Source: Myceligenerans salitolerans (GTDB taxonomy: Bacteria > Actinomycetota > Actinomycetes > Actinomycetales > Cellulomonadaceae). Taken from it: a DNA stretch of 64,000 nucleotides. The position numbers and the translations under genes are program-made. The stretch spans positions 152,829 through 216,828 of the forward strand of contig NZ_JAFMPK010000027.1 of NCBI RefSeq assembly GCF_017349295.1, written 5' to 3'. Positions 26,180 to 36,066 of this stretch are shown here, piece after piece; position 1 is the first letter of the stretch, and each line of letters opens with the position of its first letter. The notes beneath the pieces were generated by a model. That model saw only the letters and a program-made list of their open reading frames with translations. It was not told the DNA's origin and ran no database searches.

Positions 26180-26233
26180 GCCCCCACGCTACCCGCACCC
26201 CCGGCGCGCCTCGGAATCGCGCACGGAAAGGAG

Positions 26234-26371
26234 GTGGAGATCACGCCTCGGGACGCCCGCCCCGGCGCGGGCGGGCACCGTGCCGGTTCTTTCCGGAATG
26301 TCAAGGGGCGTCGGGCCCGGAGGCCCGTGACGTCCACCCCTGGCGAGCCACCGCGTCCTGCGGTCGAATGA
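26234..26371 (+). CDS. Possible 45-residue ORF with very strong ribosome site
   Basis: In the 253-base gap before the phosphoketolase gene, AAAGGAGGTG (26227-26236) is a near-complete complement of the 16S tail. An in-frame GTG inside it (26234) opens a 45-residue basic, Pro/Arg/Gly-rich frame ending in [10 protein letters not shown]. The GTG is too close to the SD, and an ATC 6 bases later would be the ideally spaced but non-standard start. No homology is recognised. It could be chance, since the region is part of a longer open frame. Confidence 0.2.
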   Translation: MEITPRDARPGAGGHRAGSFRNVKGRRARRPVTSTPGEPPRPAVE

Positions 26372-26432
26372 GAGACGCGGCCCGTCGGACCGCATCCGAC
26401 GTCAGGACTCCAGCGGAACCAAGGAGCGTGTG

Positions 26433-28988
26433 ATGACGACCCTCCCGGCAACGACCTCCCCAGCCACCGCACCGCCGTCGTCCGCGGACGGCGACCGGCC
26501 CGGACCGGCCGCCAGCTCCCCCACCTGCCCGGTCCCGGGCGCCACACCCTGGACGGCGTCCGCCACGAACCGCCCGGATGACGAGGAGCTCGCCCGCCTG
26601 GACGCCTGGTGGCGCGCGTCCAACTACCTGTCGGTGGGCCAGATCTACCTGCTCGGGAACCCGCTGCTGCGCGAGCCCCTCACCCACGACCACGTCAAGC
26701 CCCGCCTGCTGGGCCACTGGGGCACGACCCCGGGGCTGAACTTCCTGTACGCGCACCTGAACCGCGCGATCCGGGAACGCCGGCAGCCCACCCTGTACCT
26801 CACGGGTCCGGGACACGGCGGGCCGGGACTGGTCGCGTCCGCGTACCTGGACGGCACCTACTCCGAGGTCTACTCCGACATCACGCAGGACACCGAGGGG
26901 GTGCGGAGGCTGTTCCGGCAGTTCAGCTTCCCCGGTGGGATCCCGAGCCATGTCGCGCCGGAGACGCCCGGCTCGATCCACGAGGGCGGCGAGCTCGGCT
27001 ACGCCCTGAGCCACGCCTACGGCGCGGTCTTCGACAACCCCGACCTGCTCGTGGCGGCCGTGGTGGGCGACGGTGAGGCCGAGACCGGTCCGCTGGCCAC
27101 CTCCTGGCACTCGAACAAGTTCCTCAACCCCGCCCGTGACGGCGTGGTCCTGCCGATCCTGCACCTGAACGGCTACAAGATCGCGAACCCGACGGTGCTG
27201 GCCCGCATCGGCCAGGAGGAACTCGGCGCGCTGCTCACCGGGTACGGCCACAAGCCGTACTTCTTCGAGGTGCCCGACGGCTCGGACGAGCCCCCTGAGG
27301 TGACGCACCGCCGGTTCGCGGGGCTGCTCGACGAGGTCCTGGACGACATCGCCGCGATCAAGGCGCGTGCCGCCGACGGTGACGTCACCCGGCCGGTCTG
27401 GCCGATGATCGTGTTCCGCACCCCGAAGGGCTGGACGGGACCGGCAGAGATCGACGGGAAGAAGACCACCGGCTCGTGGCGCGCGCACCAGGTGCCGCTC
27501 GCGAACGCCCGCGACACCGACGACCACCTGCGCGTCCTGGAGCAGTGGCTGCGGTCGTACCGTCCCGAGGAGCTGTTCGACGACGACGGCGCGGTGCGGG
27601 CCGAGATCACGGCCCTGGCGCCGCCCGGTGAGCTGCGGATGAGTGCCACGCCGTACGCCAACGGAGGGCTCCTGCTCCGCGACCTGCGGCTGCCCGACTT
27701 CCGGGAGTTCGCGGTGGACGTGCCCACGCCGGGCGGATCCACGGCGGAGGCGACGCGGGTGCTGGGCCAGTGGCTCACCGACGTCGTGCGGCACAACCCC
27801 GACAACTTCCGGATCTTCGGGCCGGACGAGGTGGCGTCCAACCGCCTGCAGGCCGTGTACGAGGTCACGGACAAGCAGTGGGACGCCGAGTTCTACGGCC
27901 CCGACGTGGACGAGCACCTGGCCCGTGCCGGACGGGTGATGGAGATGCTCAGCGAGCACCAGTGCCAGGGCTGGCTGGAGGGCTACCTGCTGACGGGACG
28001 GCACGGCCTGTTCACCAGCTACGAGGCCTTCATCCACATCGTCGACTCGATGGTCAACCAGCACGCGAAGTGGCTCAAGGTCACCAACCACATCCCGTGG
28101 CGGCGCCCGATCGCGTCCCTCAACTACCTGCTCTCGAGTCACGTCTGGCGCCAGGACCACAACGGGTTCAGCCACCAGGACCCGGGCTTCATCGACCACA
28201 TGATGAACAAGAAGGCGGAGATCGTGCGCGTCTACCTGCCGCCGGACGCCAACACGCTCCTGTCCACCTACGACCACTGCCTCCGCGGCCGGCAGTACAT
28301 CAACGTCGTGGTGGCGGGCAAGCAGCCCGCCCCCAACTGGCTGCCCATGGACCGGGCCATCGAGCACTGCACGCGTGGCCTGGGCATCTGGGACTGGGCC
28401 GGGACGGAGGAGCCGGGCACGAAGCCCGACGTCGTGCTCGCCGCCGCCGGCGACATCCCCACGCTGGAGGTCCTGGCCGCCGCCGACATCCTGCGCCACG
28501 AGCTGCCCGACCTGAAGGTACGGGTGATCAACGTCGTGGACCTGATGCGGCTGCAGGACGCGGCCGAGCACCCGCACGGGCTCACCCACCCGCAGTTCGA
28601 CGGCCTGTTCACCCCCGACCGGCCGATCATCTTCGCCTACCACGGCTACCCCTGGCTCATCCACCGCCTCACCTACCGCCGCACCGGCCACGGCAACCTG
28701 CACGTGCGCGGCTACAAGGAGGAGGGCACGACGACCACCCCGTTCGACATGGTCATGCTCAACGACCTGGACCGGTACCACCTCGTCATCGACGTCATCG
28801 ACCGCGTGCCGTCCCTCGGCTCGGCCCAGGCCGGCCTCCGGCAGCGGATGCAGGACGCCCGCCTGCGCGCTCGCGCCTGGACCCGGGAGCACGGAGAGGA
28901 CATTCCCGACGTGCGCGACTGGGTCTGGCCGGGCTCCGAGAAGGCGGCGGCGCCGGCGACCGCCGACACGGGAGGTGACAACGAGTAG
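26433..28988 (+). CDS. xfp: Xylulose-5-phosphate/fructose-6-phosphate phosphoketolase
   Basis: Thiamine-diphosphate enzyme splitting xylulose 5-P or fructose 6-P with phosphate to acetyl phosphate plus glyceraldehyde 3-P or erythrose 4-P. The 851 residues contain the Xfp signature regions [11 protein letters not shown] (about residue 113-123), [12 protein letters not shown], the TPP/Mg site [15 protein letters not shown] (about 211-225) and [12 protein letters not shown] (about 586). AAGGAG is 6 bases before ATG 26433; the GTG at 26430 is the alternative. It is followed by pta and ackA, which handle acetyl phosphate, so the three genes form a phosphoketolase bypass to acetate/acetyl-CoA and ATP. 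Confidence 0.97.
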   Translation: MTTLPATTSPATAPPSSADGDRPGPAASSPTCPVPGATPWTASATNRPDDEELARLDAWWRASNYLSVGQIYLLGNPLLREPLTHDHVKPRLLGHWGTTPGLNFLYAHLNRAIRERRQPTLYLTGPGHGGPGLVASAYLDGTYSEVYSDITQDTEGVRRLFRQFSFPGGIPSHVAPETPGSIHEGGELGYALSHAYGAVFDNPDLLVAAVVGDGEAETGPLATSWHSNKFLNPARDGVVLPILHLNGYKIANPTVLARIGQEELGALLTGYGHKPYFFEVPDGSDEPPEVTHRRFAGLLDEVLDDIAAIKARAADGDVTRPVWPMIVFRTPKGWTGPAEIDGKKTTGSWRAHQVPLANARDTDDHLRVLEQWLRSYRPEELFDDDGAVRAEITALAPPGELRMSATPYANGGLLLRDLRLPDFREFAVDVPTPGGSTAEATRVLGQWLTDVVRHNPDNFRIFGPDEVASNRLQAVYEVTDKQWDAEFYGPDVDEHLARAGRVMEMLSEHQCQGWLEGYLLTGRHGLFTSYEAFIHIVDSMVNQHAKWLKVTNHIPWRRPIASLNYLLSSHVWRQDHNGFSHQDPGFIDHMMNKKAEIVRVYLPPDANTLLSTYDHCLRGRQYINVVVAGKQPAPNWLPMDRAIEHCTRGLGIWDWAGTEEPGTKPDVVLAAAGDIPTLEVLAAADILRHELPDLKVRVINVVDLMRLQDAAEHPHGLTHPQFDGLFTPDRPIIFAYHGYPWLIHRLTYRRTGHGNLHVRGYKEEGTTTTPFDMVMLNDLDRYHLVIDVIDRVPSLGSAQAGLRQRMQDARLRARAWTREHGEDIPDVRDWVWPGSEKAAAPATADTGGDNE

Positions 28989-29035
28989 CCGTCGATGTCA
29001 CACCGCGAGCGCCCCGGCACGCCACGCGCGGCCGC

Positions 29036-29041
29036 TAGGTT
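29036..29041 (+). promoter_or_regulatory. Possible -10 box before pta
   Basis: TAGGTT lies 39 bases before the pta GTG in the 92-base gap after xfp, leaving room for a leader with the GAGGAG ribosome site. No clear -35 is seen, so independent pta transcription is only possible. Confidence 0.3.
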
Positions 29042-29080
29042 GGGGACAGACGACCCGAGACCGTCCCTGAGGAGCAGCAC

Positions 29081-31195
29081 GTGACCGGCGCGACCCGCAG
29101 CATCGTCATCGCGTCACCGGAGGGTGAGAGCGGCAAGTCCACGGTGGCGCTCGGCGTCCTCGACCTGCTCGTACGGCAGGCCCAGCGGGTCGGCGTCTAC
29201 CGGCCCGTCTCCCGGGTCACCGGCACCGGCACCGAGCCGGCACGGGACTACGTGCTCGAGATGCTCCTCGAGCACGACGGCGTCGACCTCCCCTACGAGG
29301 ACGCCGTCGGCGTCACCTACGCGGATCTGCACCTCGACCCCGACGACGCCATGGCACGGATCGTGTCCCGCTTCCACGCGATGGCGGAGCGCTGTGACGC
29401 CGTCGTCGTGCTCGGCACCGACTACACGGACGTCGCCGGCGTCAACGAGCTCGCGTTCAACGCCAAGATCGCGGCCAACCTCGGCGCGCCCGTGCTCCTC
29501 GTGACCTCCGGCCGCGAGCGCACGCCCGAGGAGGTCGTCACGCTCACCGACGCCGCGCTCGCCGAGCTCGGCGCGTACTACGCGCACGCGGTCGGGCTGG
29601 TGGTGAACCGGTGCGACACGCTCAACGCGGCCGACGTCCGCAAGGCCGTGTCGTCGGCGCACCCGGACGTGCCCGTCTGGACGATCCCCGAGGAGCCCTT
29701 CCTGTCCGCGCCGACCGTGGGCCAGCTGCTGGAGGCCGTGGACGGCGAACTCGCGCTCGGGGACGCCGAGCTGCTGGGCCGTGAGGCGCTGGACGTCCTC
29801 GTCGGCGCGATGAGCTTCGAGCACCTGCTGGCGCGCCTCTCCGACGGCGCCGTCGTCATCACGCCGGGCGACCGCACCGACGTCCTCACCGGGCTGCTCG
29901 CCGCCCACGCCGCACCGTCGTTCCCGTCACTGGCGGGGATCGTGCTCAACGGCGGGTTCTTCCCCGAGGGCCCGGCGCGAGAGCTGCTGGAGGCGCTCAC
30001 GCCCCGGGTACCCGTCATCCGCACCGACCTCGACACGTACGTCACCGCGCGTCTGGCGTCCCACGTCCGCGGACGTGTCACCCGTGACTCCCAGCGCAAG
30101 ATCGACGTCGCCCGCGCCCTGTTCGAGCGCTTCGTGGACGCGGAGACCCTCGCCGAACGGCTGGACCTGCCCCGTCCCGACGTCGTCACCCCGCTCATGT
30201 TCGAGCACCAGCTCATCGAACGCGCCCGCACGCAGCGACGGCACGTCGTCCTCCCCGAGGGCGACGACGACCGCATCCTGCGCGCGGCCTCCACCGTGCT
30301 GGCCCGGGGGATCGCGGACCTGACGATCCTGGGCGACGAGACCGCGATCCGCGGCCGCGCCGCCGAGCTCGGCCTGAACCTGGACGCCGCCCGCGTCCTG
30401 TCACCGACGGGCGCCACGCCCGAGAGCGCCGAGCTCGTGGAACGGTTCGCGCTCGAGTACACCCGGTTGCGCGCGCACAAGGGCATGACGACCGAACGCG
30501 CGCGCGAGGTGGTCACCGACGTCTCCTACTTCGGCACGCTCATGGTGCACCTCGGCCTGGCCGACGGCATGGTCTCCGGCGCCGCCCACTCCACCGCCCA
30601 CACCATCAGGCCGTCGTTCGAGATCATCAGGACCCGCCCCGACACGTCGTCGGTCTCGTCGGTGTTCTTCATGTGCCTCACCGACCGCGTGCTCGTGTAC
30701 GGCGACTGCGCCGTCATCCCGGATCCGACGTCGGACGAGCTCGCCGACATCGCCGTCTCGTCGGCCGCCACCGCCGCGCAGTTCGGCGTCGAACCACGCG
30801 TCGCGATGCTCTCCTACTCCACCGGCACGTCGGGCTCCGGCGCCGACGTCGACAAGGTGCGCGCCGCCACCGAGGCGGTGAAGCAGCGCGCGCCCGGCCT
30901 CGTCGTCGAGGGCCCCATCCAGTACGACGCCGCCGTCGACGCCTCGGTCGCCGCGTCCAAGCTGCCCGGTTCCGACGTCGCCGGCCGCGCCACCGTGTTC
31001 GTGTTCCCCGACCTCAACACCGGCAACAACACCTACAAGGCGGTGCAGCGCTCCGCCGGTGCCGTCGCCGTCGGCCCCGTCCTGCAGGGTCTCAACAAGC
31101 CGGTCAACGACCTCTCCCGGGGCGCGCTCGTGCAGGACATCGTCAACACGGTCGCGATCACCGCCATCCAGGCCCAGACCGCACCCGGCGCCTAG
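29081..31195 (+). CDS. pta: Phosphate acetyltransferase, long form
   Basis: Interconverts acetyl phosphate and acetyl-CoA. The 704-residue protein has three parts: an N-terminal P-loop dethiobiotin-synthetase-like domain (ASPEGESGKSTVALG, residues 10-24), a DRTGG regulatory domain (about 215-330), and the catalytic PTA_PTB domain from about residue 370 (VVLPEGDDDRILRAA; SYSTGTSGSGADVDKV; FPDLNTGNNTYKAVQR). The GTG start has GAGGAG 6 bases upstream. Located between xfp and ackA, it channels phosphoketolase-derived acetyl phosphate into acetyl-CoA. Confidence 0.97.
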   Translation: MTGATRSIVIASPEGESGKSTVALGVLDLLVRQAQRVGVYRPVSRVTGTGTEPARDYVLEMLLEHDGVDLPYEDAVGVTYADLHLDPDDAMARIVSRFHAMAERCDAVVVLGTDYTDVAGVNELAFNAKIAANLGAPVLLVTSGRERTPEEVVTLTDAALAELGAYYAHAVGLVVNRCDTLNAADVRKAVSSAHPDVPVWTIPEEPFLSAPTVGQLLEAVDGELALGDAELLGREALDVLVGAMSFEHLLARLSDGAVVITPGDRTDVLTGLLAAHAAPSFPSLAGIVLNGGFFPEGPARELLEALTPRVPVIRTDLDTYVTARLASHVRGRVTRDSQRKIDVARALFERFVDAETLAERLDLPRPDVVTPLMFEHQLIERARTQRRHVVLPEGDDDRILRAASTVLARGIADLTILGDETAIRGRAAELGLNLDAARVLSPTGATPESAELVERFALEYTRLRAHKGMTTERAREVVTDVSYFGTLMVHLGLADGMVSGAAHSTAHTIRPSFEIIRTRPDTSSVSSVFFMCLTDRVLVYGDCAVIPDPTSDELADIAVSSAATAAQFGVEPRVAMLSYSTGTSGSGADVDKVRAATEAVKQRAPGLVVEGPIQYDAAVDASVAASKLPGSDVAGRATVFVFPDLNTGNNTYKAVQRSAGAVAVGPVLQGLNKPVNDLSRGALVQDIVNTVAITAIQAQTAPGA

Positions 31196-31228
31196 CCGCG
31201 ACCCGACCCACCAGGAGACCATCCGGCC

Positions 31229-32443
31229 ATGCCCACCGTCCTCGTCCTGAACTCCGGCTCGTCCTCGCTCAAGTACCAGCTCGTCGACCCGGGCTCCGGC
31301 GAGGTGCTCGCGGGAGGCGTCGTGGAACGCATCGGTGAGGGAACCGGCCGGGTCGCGCACGAGGTCGCCGGGGAGGAGGTGAGCCGCGAGCAGCCGGTGG
31401 CCGACCACGGCGCCGCCCTGCGGCTGGTCCTCGACCTGTTCGAGGAGGCGGGTCCGTCGCTGCGCGAGGCGGGGATCGCCGCCGTCGGGCACCGTGTGGT
31501 GCACGGCGGGACGTCGTTCACGGCGCCCGTGGTGGTGGACGACGACGTCGTGGAGGCGGTCCGCGGCCTCGTGCCGCTCGCCCCGCTGCACAACCCGGCC
31601 AACGTCACCGGGATCGAGGTGGCGCGTGAGCTGCTCGACGTGCCGCACGTGGCGGTGTTCGACACGGCGTTCTTCACCGATCTGCCGCCCGCTGCCGCCA
31701 CGTACGCGATCGACGCCGGGACGGCGGCGGAGCACGGCGTGCGGCGGTACGGGTTCCACGGCACGTCGCACCAGTTCGTGTCGTCGGCGGTGGCCGAGCA
31801 CCCGGCCGTCACGGCCATGCTCGCCGCCGCGGGACGGGAGCCGGGCACCCTGCGGCAGGTGGTGCTGCACCTGGGCAACGGCGCGTCGGCGTCGGCGGTG
31901 CTCGGGGAACGCGCCGTGGAGACGTCGATGGGGCTGACACCGCTCGAGGGCCTCGTCATGGGGACCCGGTCGGGAGACCTCGACCCGGGGATCATCTTCC
32001 ATCTGGTGCGGTCGGCGCACCTGTCGGTGGACGACGTCGACACGCTCCTGAACAAGCGCTCCGGACTCCTCGGTCTCAGCGGGGTCAACGACATGCGCGA
32101 GCTCACCCGGCTCGTCGGGGACGGCGACCCGGACGCCCGGCTGGCCCTCGACGTGTACCTGCACCGGCTGCGCAAGTACGTGGGCGCCTACGCGGCCGTG
32201 CTGGGCGGGATCGACGTTCTGGCGTTCACGGCCGGCGTGGGCGAGAACGCCGCCCACGTGCGTGCGGGCGTGGTGGAAGGGCTGGAGTTCCTCGGCCTGG
32301 CGGTGGACCGGGAGCGCAACGAGGCCGGGTCCCGTGCTTCCCGGGTGATCTCCCCGGCGGCGGGGACGCCGTTGGTCATGGTCGTCCCCACCAACGAGGA
32401 ACTGGCCATCGCCCGCCAGACGATCGCGCTGGTCGCTCCGTGA
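31229..32443 (+). CDS. ackA: Acetate kinase
   Basis: Makes ATP and acetate from acetyl phosphate (reversible). The ASKHA-fold motifs are clear: VLVLNSGSSSLKYQL at the N-terminus, GHRVVHGG (about residue 87-94), the signature GFHGTSHQFVSS (about 174-185) and the adenosine loop FTAGVGENAAHVRAGV near 330. Length 404 residues is standard. It lies 33 bases behind pta, with a four-base GTGA overlap into the DUF4031-HD gene, which implies cotranslation of that protein with the acetate pathway. Confidence 0.97.
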   Translation: MPTVLVLNSGSSSLKYQLVDPGSGEVLAGGVVERIGEGTGRVAHEVAGEEVSREQPVADHGAALRLVLDLFEEAGPSLREAGIAAVGHRVVHGGTSFTAPVVVDDDVVEAVRGLVPLAPLHNPANVTGIEVARELLDVPHVAVFDTAFFTDLPPAAATYAIDAGTAAEHGVRRYGFHGTSHQFVSSAVAEHPAVTAMLAAAGREPGTLRQVVLHLGNGASASAVLGERAVETSMGLTPLEGLVMGTRSGDLDPGIIFHLVRSAHLSVDDVDTLLNKRSGLLGLSGVNDMRELTRLVGDGDPDARLALDVYLHRLRKYVGAYAAVLGGIDVLAFTAGVGENAAHVRAGVVEGLEFLGLAVDRERNEAGSRASRVISPAAGTPLVMVVPTNEELAIARQTIALVAP

Positions 32444-33378
32444 CCGTCCTCATCGATCCGCCGGCGTGGCCGGCGCACGGCACGCTGTTCTCCCACCTGG
32501 TGTCGGACGCCTCCCTGATCGAGCTGCGCGGCTTCGCGCGCGCCGCCGGGGTCCCGGACCGTGCCTTCGACCTGGACCACTACGACGTCCCGGAATCCCG
32601 TTACGGGGCTCTCGTCGCGGCGGGCGCGGTCCCGGTGCCGGGCGGCGAGCTGGCCCGCCGCCTGGCCTCCTCCGGCCTGCGCGTCCCCGGGGTCGAACGC
32701 GCCGGCAGCAAGGCGGGAACGCTGCTGTCCCGCTGGGGTGCGCTCCACCCGGCGGCGTCGGCGGTGCCGCGCGACGCCTGGCGCGGCGTGGGTGAGGAGC
32801 TGATCGCGCGATGGCGGGAACCGCACCGGACGTACCACACGACCTTCCACCTCTCCTCGGCGCTGGACGCTCTCGACGTGCTCCTCGCCGATGCCGGTGC
32901 GGCGGGGGACCCGGTACCGCCGCGGACCGCGTGGCGGGCCCGGGTCGCCCTGTGGTTCCACGACGCCGTGCACGACGGTGCCACGCCGGCCGACGAGCGC
33001 GCGTCCGCGGCGCTGGTCCACGACCTCCTGGGCGCGGTGGCACCGCCGGGGCGGGCCGACCGTGACGAGATCGCCCGCCTGGTCCTGGTGACCGCCGACC
33101 ATGCCCCGGACCCCGACGACCTGGCCGGCTGCCTCGTCAGCGACGCGGACCTGGCCGTGCTCGGCGGCGCCCCCGCCGCCTACGTCCGCTACACCCATCA
33201 GGTGCGCGCCGAGTACGCCCGGGTCCCCGGTCCGCTCTTCCGCCGCGGCCGTGCCCGGGTGCTGCGCGGCCTGCTCGGTGACGGCGACCTCTTCCGCACC
33301 GGCTGGGGCCGGGCCCGCTGGGAGGCGTCGGCGGCGGCGAACCTGGCCGCGGAGCTGCGCTCGCTGGGCTCCGGGTGA
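32440..33378 (+). CDS. DUF4031-HD domain fusion protein
   Basis: Protein of 312 residues joining two units. Residues 1-75 match DUF4031 (TVLIDPPAWPAHGTLFSHLVSD). From about residue 110 comes a predicted metal-dependent HD-type phosphohydrolase with RTYHTTFHLSSALD, the metal-binding ALWFHDAVHDGA (His-Asp plus His) and the later aspartate DADLAVLGG. The substrate of either part is unknown; HD proteins of this class often act on nucleotides or phosphate esters. The GTG overlaps the ackA stop by four bases, so it is expressed with xfp-pta-ackA, though a functional link is only inference. Confidence 0.8.
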   Translation: MTVLIDPPAWPAHGTLFSHLVSDASLIELRGFARAAGVPDRAFDLDHYDVPESRYGALVAAGAVPVPGGELARRLASSGLRVPGVERAGSKAGTLLSRWGALHPAASAVPRDAWRGVGEELIARWREPHRTYHTTFHLSSALDALDVLLADAGAAGDPVPPRTAWRARVALWFHDAVHDGATPADERASAALVHDLLGAVAPPGRADRDEIARLVLVTADHAPDPDDLAGCLVSDADLAVLGGAPAAYVRYTHQVRAEYARVPGPLFRRGRARVLRGLLGDGDLFRTGWGRARWEASAAANLAAELRSLGSG

Positions 33379-33389
33379 CACGCGGAGCG

Positions 33390-33407
33390 ACACGCGGGCG
33401 CGCGTGT
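33390..33407 (+). terminator. Small hairpin after the acetate operon
   Basis: ACACGCG and CGCGTGT form a 7-bp stem with a 4-base loop, 11 bases after the DUF4031-HD stop. It is a plausible but short terminator without a U-tract. Confidence 0.4.
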
Positions 33408-33433
33408 GATCGGCGGTGTCCGGCACCGGGCGG

Positions 33434-33439
33434 TAGGTT
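33434..33439 (+). promoter_or_regulatory. -10 box, leaderless start of SanA-like gene
   Basis: TAGGTT ends six bases before the GTG at 33446, without a ribosome-binding site. Confidence 0.45.
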
Positions 33440-33445
33440 GCCCCC

Positions 33446-34132
33446 GTGGCCATCCCCGTGAACCCCCGTCTGAGATTCCTGCGGCGGGTGTTCGACGTCG
33501 TCGCCATCGCCGTGGGCGTGGTCACGCTGCCGGTCGCGTTGCCGGTCTTCTGGGTCCAGGCCGTGGGCCACTCCCGCGTGGTGAGTGCCGCCGACGCGCC
33601 CGAGGCGGACGCCGTCGTCGTGCTCGGCGCCGGGCTGCGGGCGGACGGGACGCCGTCCACCTACCTGCGCCGGCGTGTCGAGGCGGGAGCCGCGCTGTAC
33701 CGGTCGGGCCGGGCCGACCAGGTCATCCTCTCCGGCGATGCCCACGCCCTGCCGGGCGGAGGGCTCTACGACGAACCGGGCTCGATGCGCGCCTACATCC
33801 TCACGCTCGGCGTACCCGACGACGCGCTGGTCCTCGACCGCGAGGGGTTCGACACGGACGCGACCTGCCGCCGGGCCCGCGACGAGTACGGCGTCCGGAC
33901 GGCCGTCGTCGTCACGCAGGACTACCACCTGCGCAGGGCGCTGTTCACCTGCCGGTACGCCGGCCTGGACGCGCTCGGCGTCGGTGTGAGCAGCGAGAGC
34001 GTGACCCCGGTCAAGGCGCTCCTCGCATGGAAGCTGCGCGAGATCCCCGCGAGCTGGAAGGCGGCGCTGGAGTCGGTGCTCCACCGGCGGTCGGCGGACC
34101 ACACGGACTCGCCCGTGGGCGGGAGCCGCTGA
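33446..34132 (+). CDS. SanA/YdcF-family (DUF218) membrane-anchored protein
   Basis: Protein of 228 residues with one N-terminal membrane segment (about 18-40, FDVVAIAVGVVTLPVALPVFW) followed by a DUF218 domain: DAVVVLGAGLRADGTPSTYLRRRV, LSGDAH, and TQDYHLRRALFTCR. The SanA subgroup is linked to envelope integrity and vancomycin sensitivity in enterobacteria; the biochemical reaction is unknown. GTG start, probably leaderless. Convergent with the second response regulator gene. Confidence 0.85.
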   Translation: MAIPVNPRLRFLRRVFDVVAIAVGVVTLPVALPVFWVQAVGHSRVVSAADAPEADAVVVLGAGLRADGTPSTYLRRRVEAGAALYRSGRADQVILSGDAHALPGGGLYDEPGSMRAYILTLGVPDDALVLDREGFDTDATCRRARDEYGVRTAVVVTQDYHLRRALFTCRYAGLDALGVGVSSESVTPVKALLAWKLREIPASWKAALESVLHRRSADHTDSPVGGSR

Positions 34133-34154
34133 GCCCCGGGGCCGGCCCGGCCTC

Positions 34155-34793
34155 TCAGAGGTCGATCAGGCCCGCCTGGTAGGCACGGACCACCGCCTGG
34201 GTGCGGTCGCGGGCACCCAGCTTCGCGAGCGCCGACGAGACATGGGTACGGACCGTCTCCACCCCCACCACGAGCGACGCGGCGATCTCCGCGTTGGTCA
34301 GACCGTCGGCGACCAGGATGAGCACCTCACGCTCCCGGGCGGTCAGGCGCACGCCCGCCCCGGCCCCGCGGGGCCGTGACCGGACCAGGCGACGGACAGC
34401 GTCCGGGAACAGCAGACTCTGCCCGCCGGCCACGGTGCGCACCGCCTGCACCATCTCGTCGGCGCCGGCGCGCTTGAGCAGGAACCCCGACGCGCCGGCC
34501 TGCAGCGCGTCCAGCACGTGGTCGTCGTGCTCGAAGGTGGTCACGACGAGAACGCGGGGCGGCGTGGGCAGCCGCAGCACCAGCTCGGTCGCGCGGATCC
34601 CGTCCACGCCGGGCATACGTACGTCCATGCAGACCACGTCCGGCCGTACGTCCCGGGCGAGAGAGACCGCCTCGGCACCGTCGCCGGCCTCGGCGACGAC
34701 CTCCAGGTCCGGCTCGCCGTCCAGGATCAGCCGTATGCCGCCCCGTACCAGGGGCTCGTCGTCGGCGAGCAGCACCCGCACGTGGTCAACCAT
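34155..34793 (-). CDS. LuxR-type response regulator
   Basis: NarL/DesR-type regulator of 212 residues. The receiver has LLADDEPLVRGG, phosphoacceptor in VCMDVRMPGVDG (about residue 55) and the switch lysine in FLLKRAGADEM. The LuxR helix-turn-helix is LTAREREVLILVADGLTNAEIAASL, VETVRTHVSSALAKLGARDR. The ATG at 34793 has AGGAGAGGAA upstream and lies inside the last eight bases of the kinase gene, so translation is coupled. Target genes are unknown; the membrane protein gene upstream of the kinase is a likely operon member. Confidence 0.93.
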   Translation of the reverse strand: MVDHVRVLLADDEPLVRGGIRLILDGEPDLEVVAEAGDGAEAVSLARDVRPDVVCMDVRMPGVDGIRATELVLRLPTPPRVLVVTTFEHDDHVLDALQAGASGFLLKRAGADEMVQAVRTVAGGQSLLFPDAVRRLVRSRPRGAGAGVRLTAREREVLILVADGLTNAEIAASLVVGVETVRTHVSSALAKLGARDRTQAVVRAYQAGLIDL

Positions 34794-36066
34794 TCCGTTC
34801 CTCTCCTCCGGCCGCTCCGGGCGGCCGCGGTTCCCGGGCCGTGGCGGTGGCCGACGACGCGGTGAGGTGCGGCAGGCGGACGGACAGCAGCCAGCGTCCG
34901 GCCTCGTCCTCCGGTCCGTCGGCGTGTGCCACGACCCCTGCCTCCGCGCTCCCGCCGAAGAGCGAAGCCCGTTCCCGGATGCCCGCCAGCCCGCGACCGC
35001 CGTCCCGCGTGGCCGCCCCGGGTGCCACGGCGTTGCTCACCCGCACGACCACCTCCTGCTCCGTGTGCCCGACGGCGAGCTTCACCTCGCCGGGCGCCCC
35101 GTGCCGCCGCGCGTTCGTCAGCCCTTCGGTCACGACGCGGACCACCGTACGGTGCAGCAGCGGCGGGAGGCCCGGGGGCAGGTCGACGTCGGCCACGAGG
35201 TCGAGCCCGGAACGGCGGTGCTGCTCGACGACGTCGGCCACACCGCCGGCCGGTGACGGCTGCCGGTCGTCCCGGAGCATCCCGAGGAGGGCGTCCAGCT
35301 CTGCCAGTGCACCGCGAGAGACCTCCTCGATCGCGGCGAACGCGGCGGCGGCCCGCTCGGGCCGCGTGGCCGCGACCCGCCGGCCGGCCGCCGCCTGGAC
35401 CGAGACGACGGTCAGCGCGTGGCCGATGCCGTCGTGCAGCTCGCGCGCGAGGAGCGTGTGCTCGGCCTCCTGCCGCTGCCGCGCGAGGGCGACCTCCAGG
35501 CGGTCGGCCGCCGTCGGCCCGAGGAACCGGCCGACCAGGCGCTGGGCCAGCGCGCCGGCCGGCCAGGCCGCGGCGAGCAGCACGAGCCCGGCGACCAGGC
35601 AGCCGAGCACGACGGCGAGCCGGGCCGCCGGCCCGTCCGCGACGGGCACGGGTGAGCCGACCGACCGCCCGAGCGCCGACTCGAGGCCGACCACGACGGT
35701 CGCCGGAACCAGACCGAACAGGCAGAAGGCGACGACGAGTCCGGCCAGCAGGTGGAACGCCGTCCAGCAGCCCGTCCGGAACCGGTGGACCCAGGTGGTC
35801 CTGCCCGGGATCACGAGGTCGCCCCCGTGACCCAGCAGGCTCCGGGCCGCGGTCATCTCGAGTTCCCGCGCACCCGGGACCAGCCCCAGGGCGAAGGCCA
35901 CCGCGACGCTCACCGCACCGACGAGCACGTCGGGCGCGTAGGCGGCGTCCGCGGCGAACAACGTTCCGACGAGCGCGGCCCGGAGCACGTAGAACACGAC
36001 CAGCACGACGGCCAGGCCGATCGCGGCGCCGAGCATCGCCCAGGCGAAACGCCGCACGAAGATCAT
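34786..36066 (-). CDS. Sensor histidine kinase (HisKA_3)
   Basis: DesK/NarX-like membrane kinase of 426 residues. Hydrophobic segments are near 8-35, 45-62, 95-120 and 145-172. The phosphorylated histidine is in LLARELHDGIGHALTVV (about residue 203), and the ATPase domain has EGLTNARRHGAPG and GGRGLAGIRERASLFGG. ATG 36066 is preferred because GGAG lies 5 bases upstream; a GTG at 36072 overlaps that site. It forms a coupled pair with the downstream regulator and lies 37 bases behind a nine-helix membrane protein that may be its sensory partner. Confidence 0.9.
   Translation of the reverse strand: MIFVRRFAWAMLGAAIGLAVVLVVFYVLRAALVGTLFAADAAYAPDVLVGAVSVAVAFALGLVPGARELEMTAARSLLGHGGDLVIPGRTTWVHRFRTGCWTAFHLLAGLVVAFCLFGLVPATVVVGLESALGRSVGSPVPVADGPAARLAVVLGCLVAGLVLLAAAWPAGALAQRLVGRFLGPTAADRLEVALARQRQEAEHTLLARELHDGIGHALTVVSVQAAAGRRVAATRPERAAAAFAAIEEVSRGALAELDALLGMLRDDRQPSPAGGVADVVEQHRRSGLDLVADVDLPPGLPPLLHRTVVRVVTEGLTNARRHGAPGEVKLAVGHTEQEVVVRVSNAVAPGAATRDGGRGLAGIRERASLFGGSAEAGVVAHADGPEDEAGRWLLSVRLPHLTASSATATAREPRPPGAAGGEERNG

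Noticed and set aside
26225..26242. Resemblance to the 16S rRNA 3' end on the minus strand (CACCTCCTTTCC)
   Set aside because: Only about ten bases match and no other rRNA sequence surrounds it; it is the complement of a strong Shine-Dalgarno motif.
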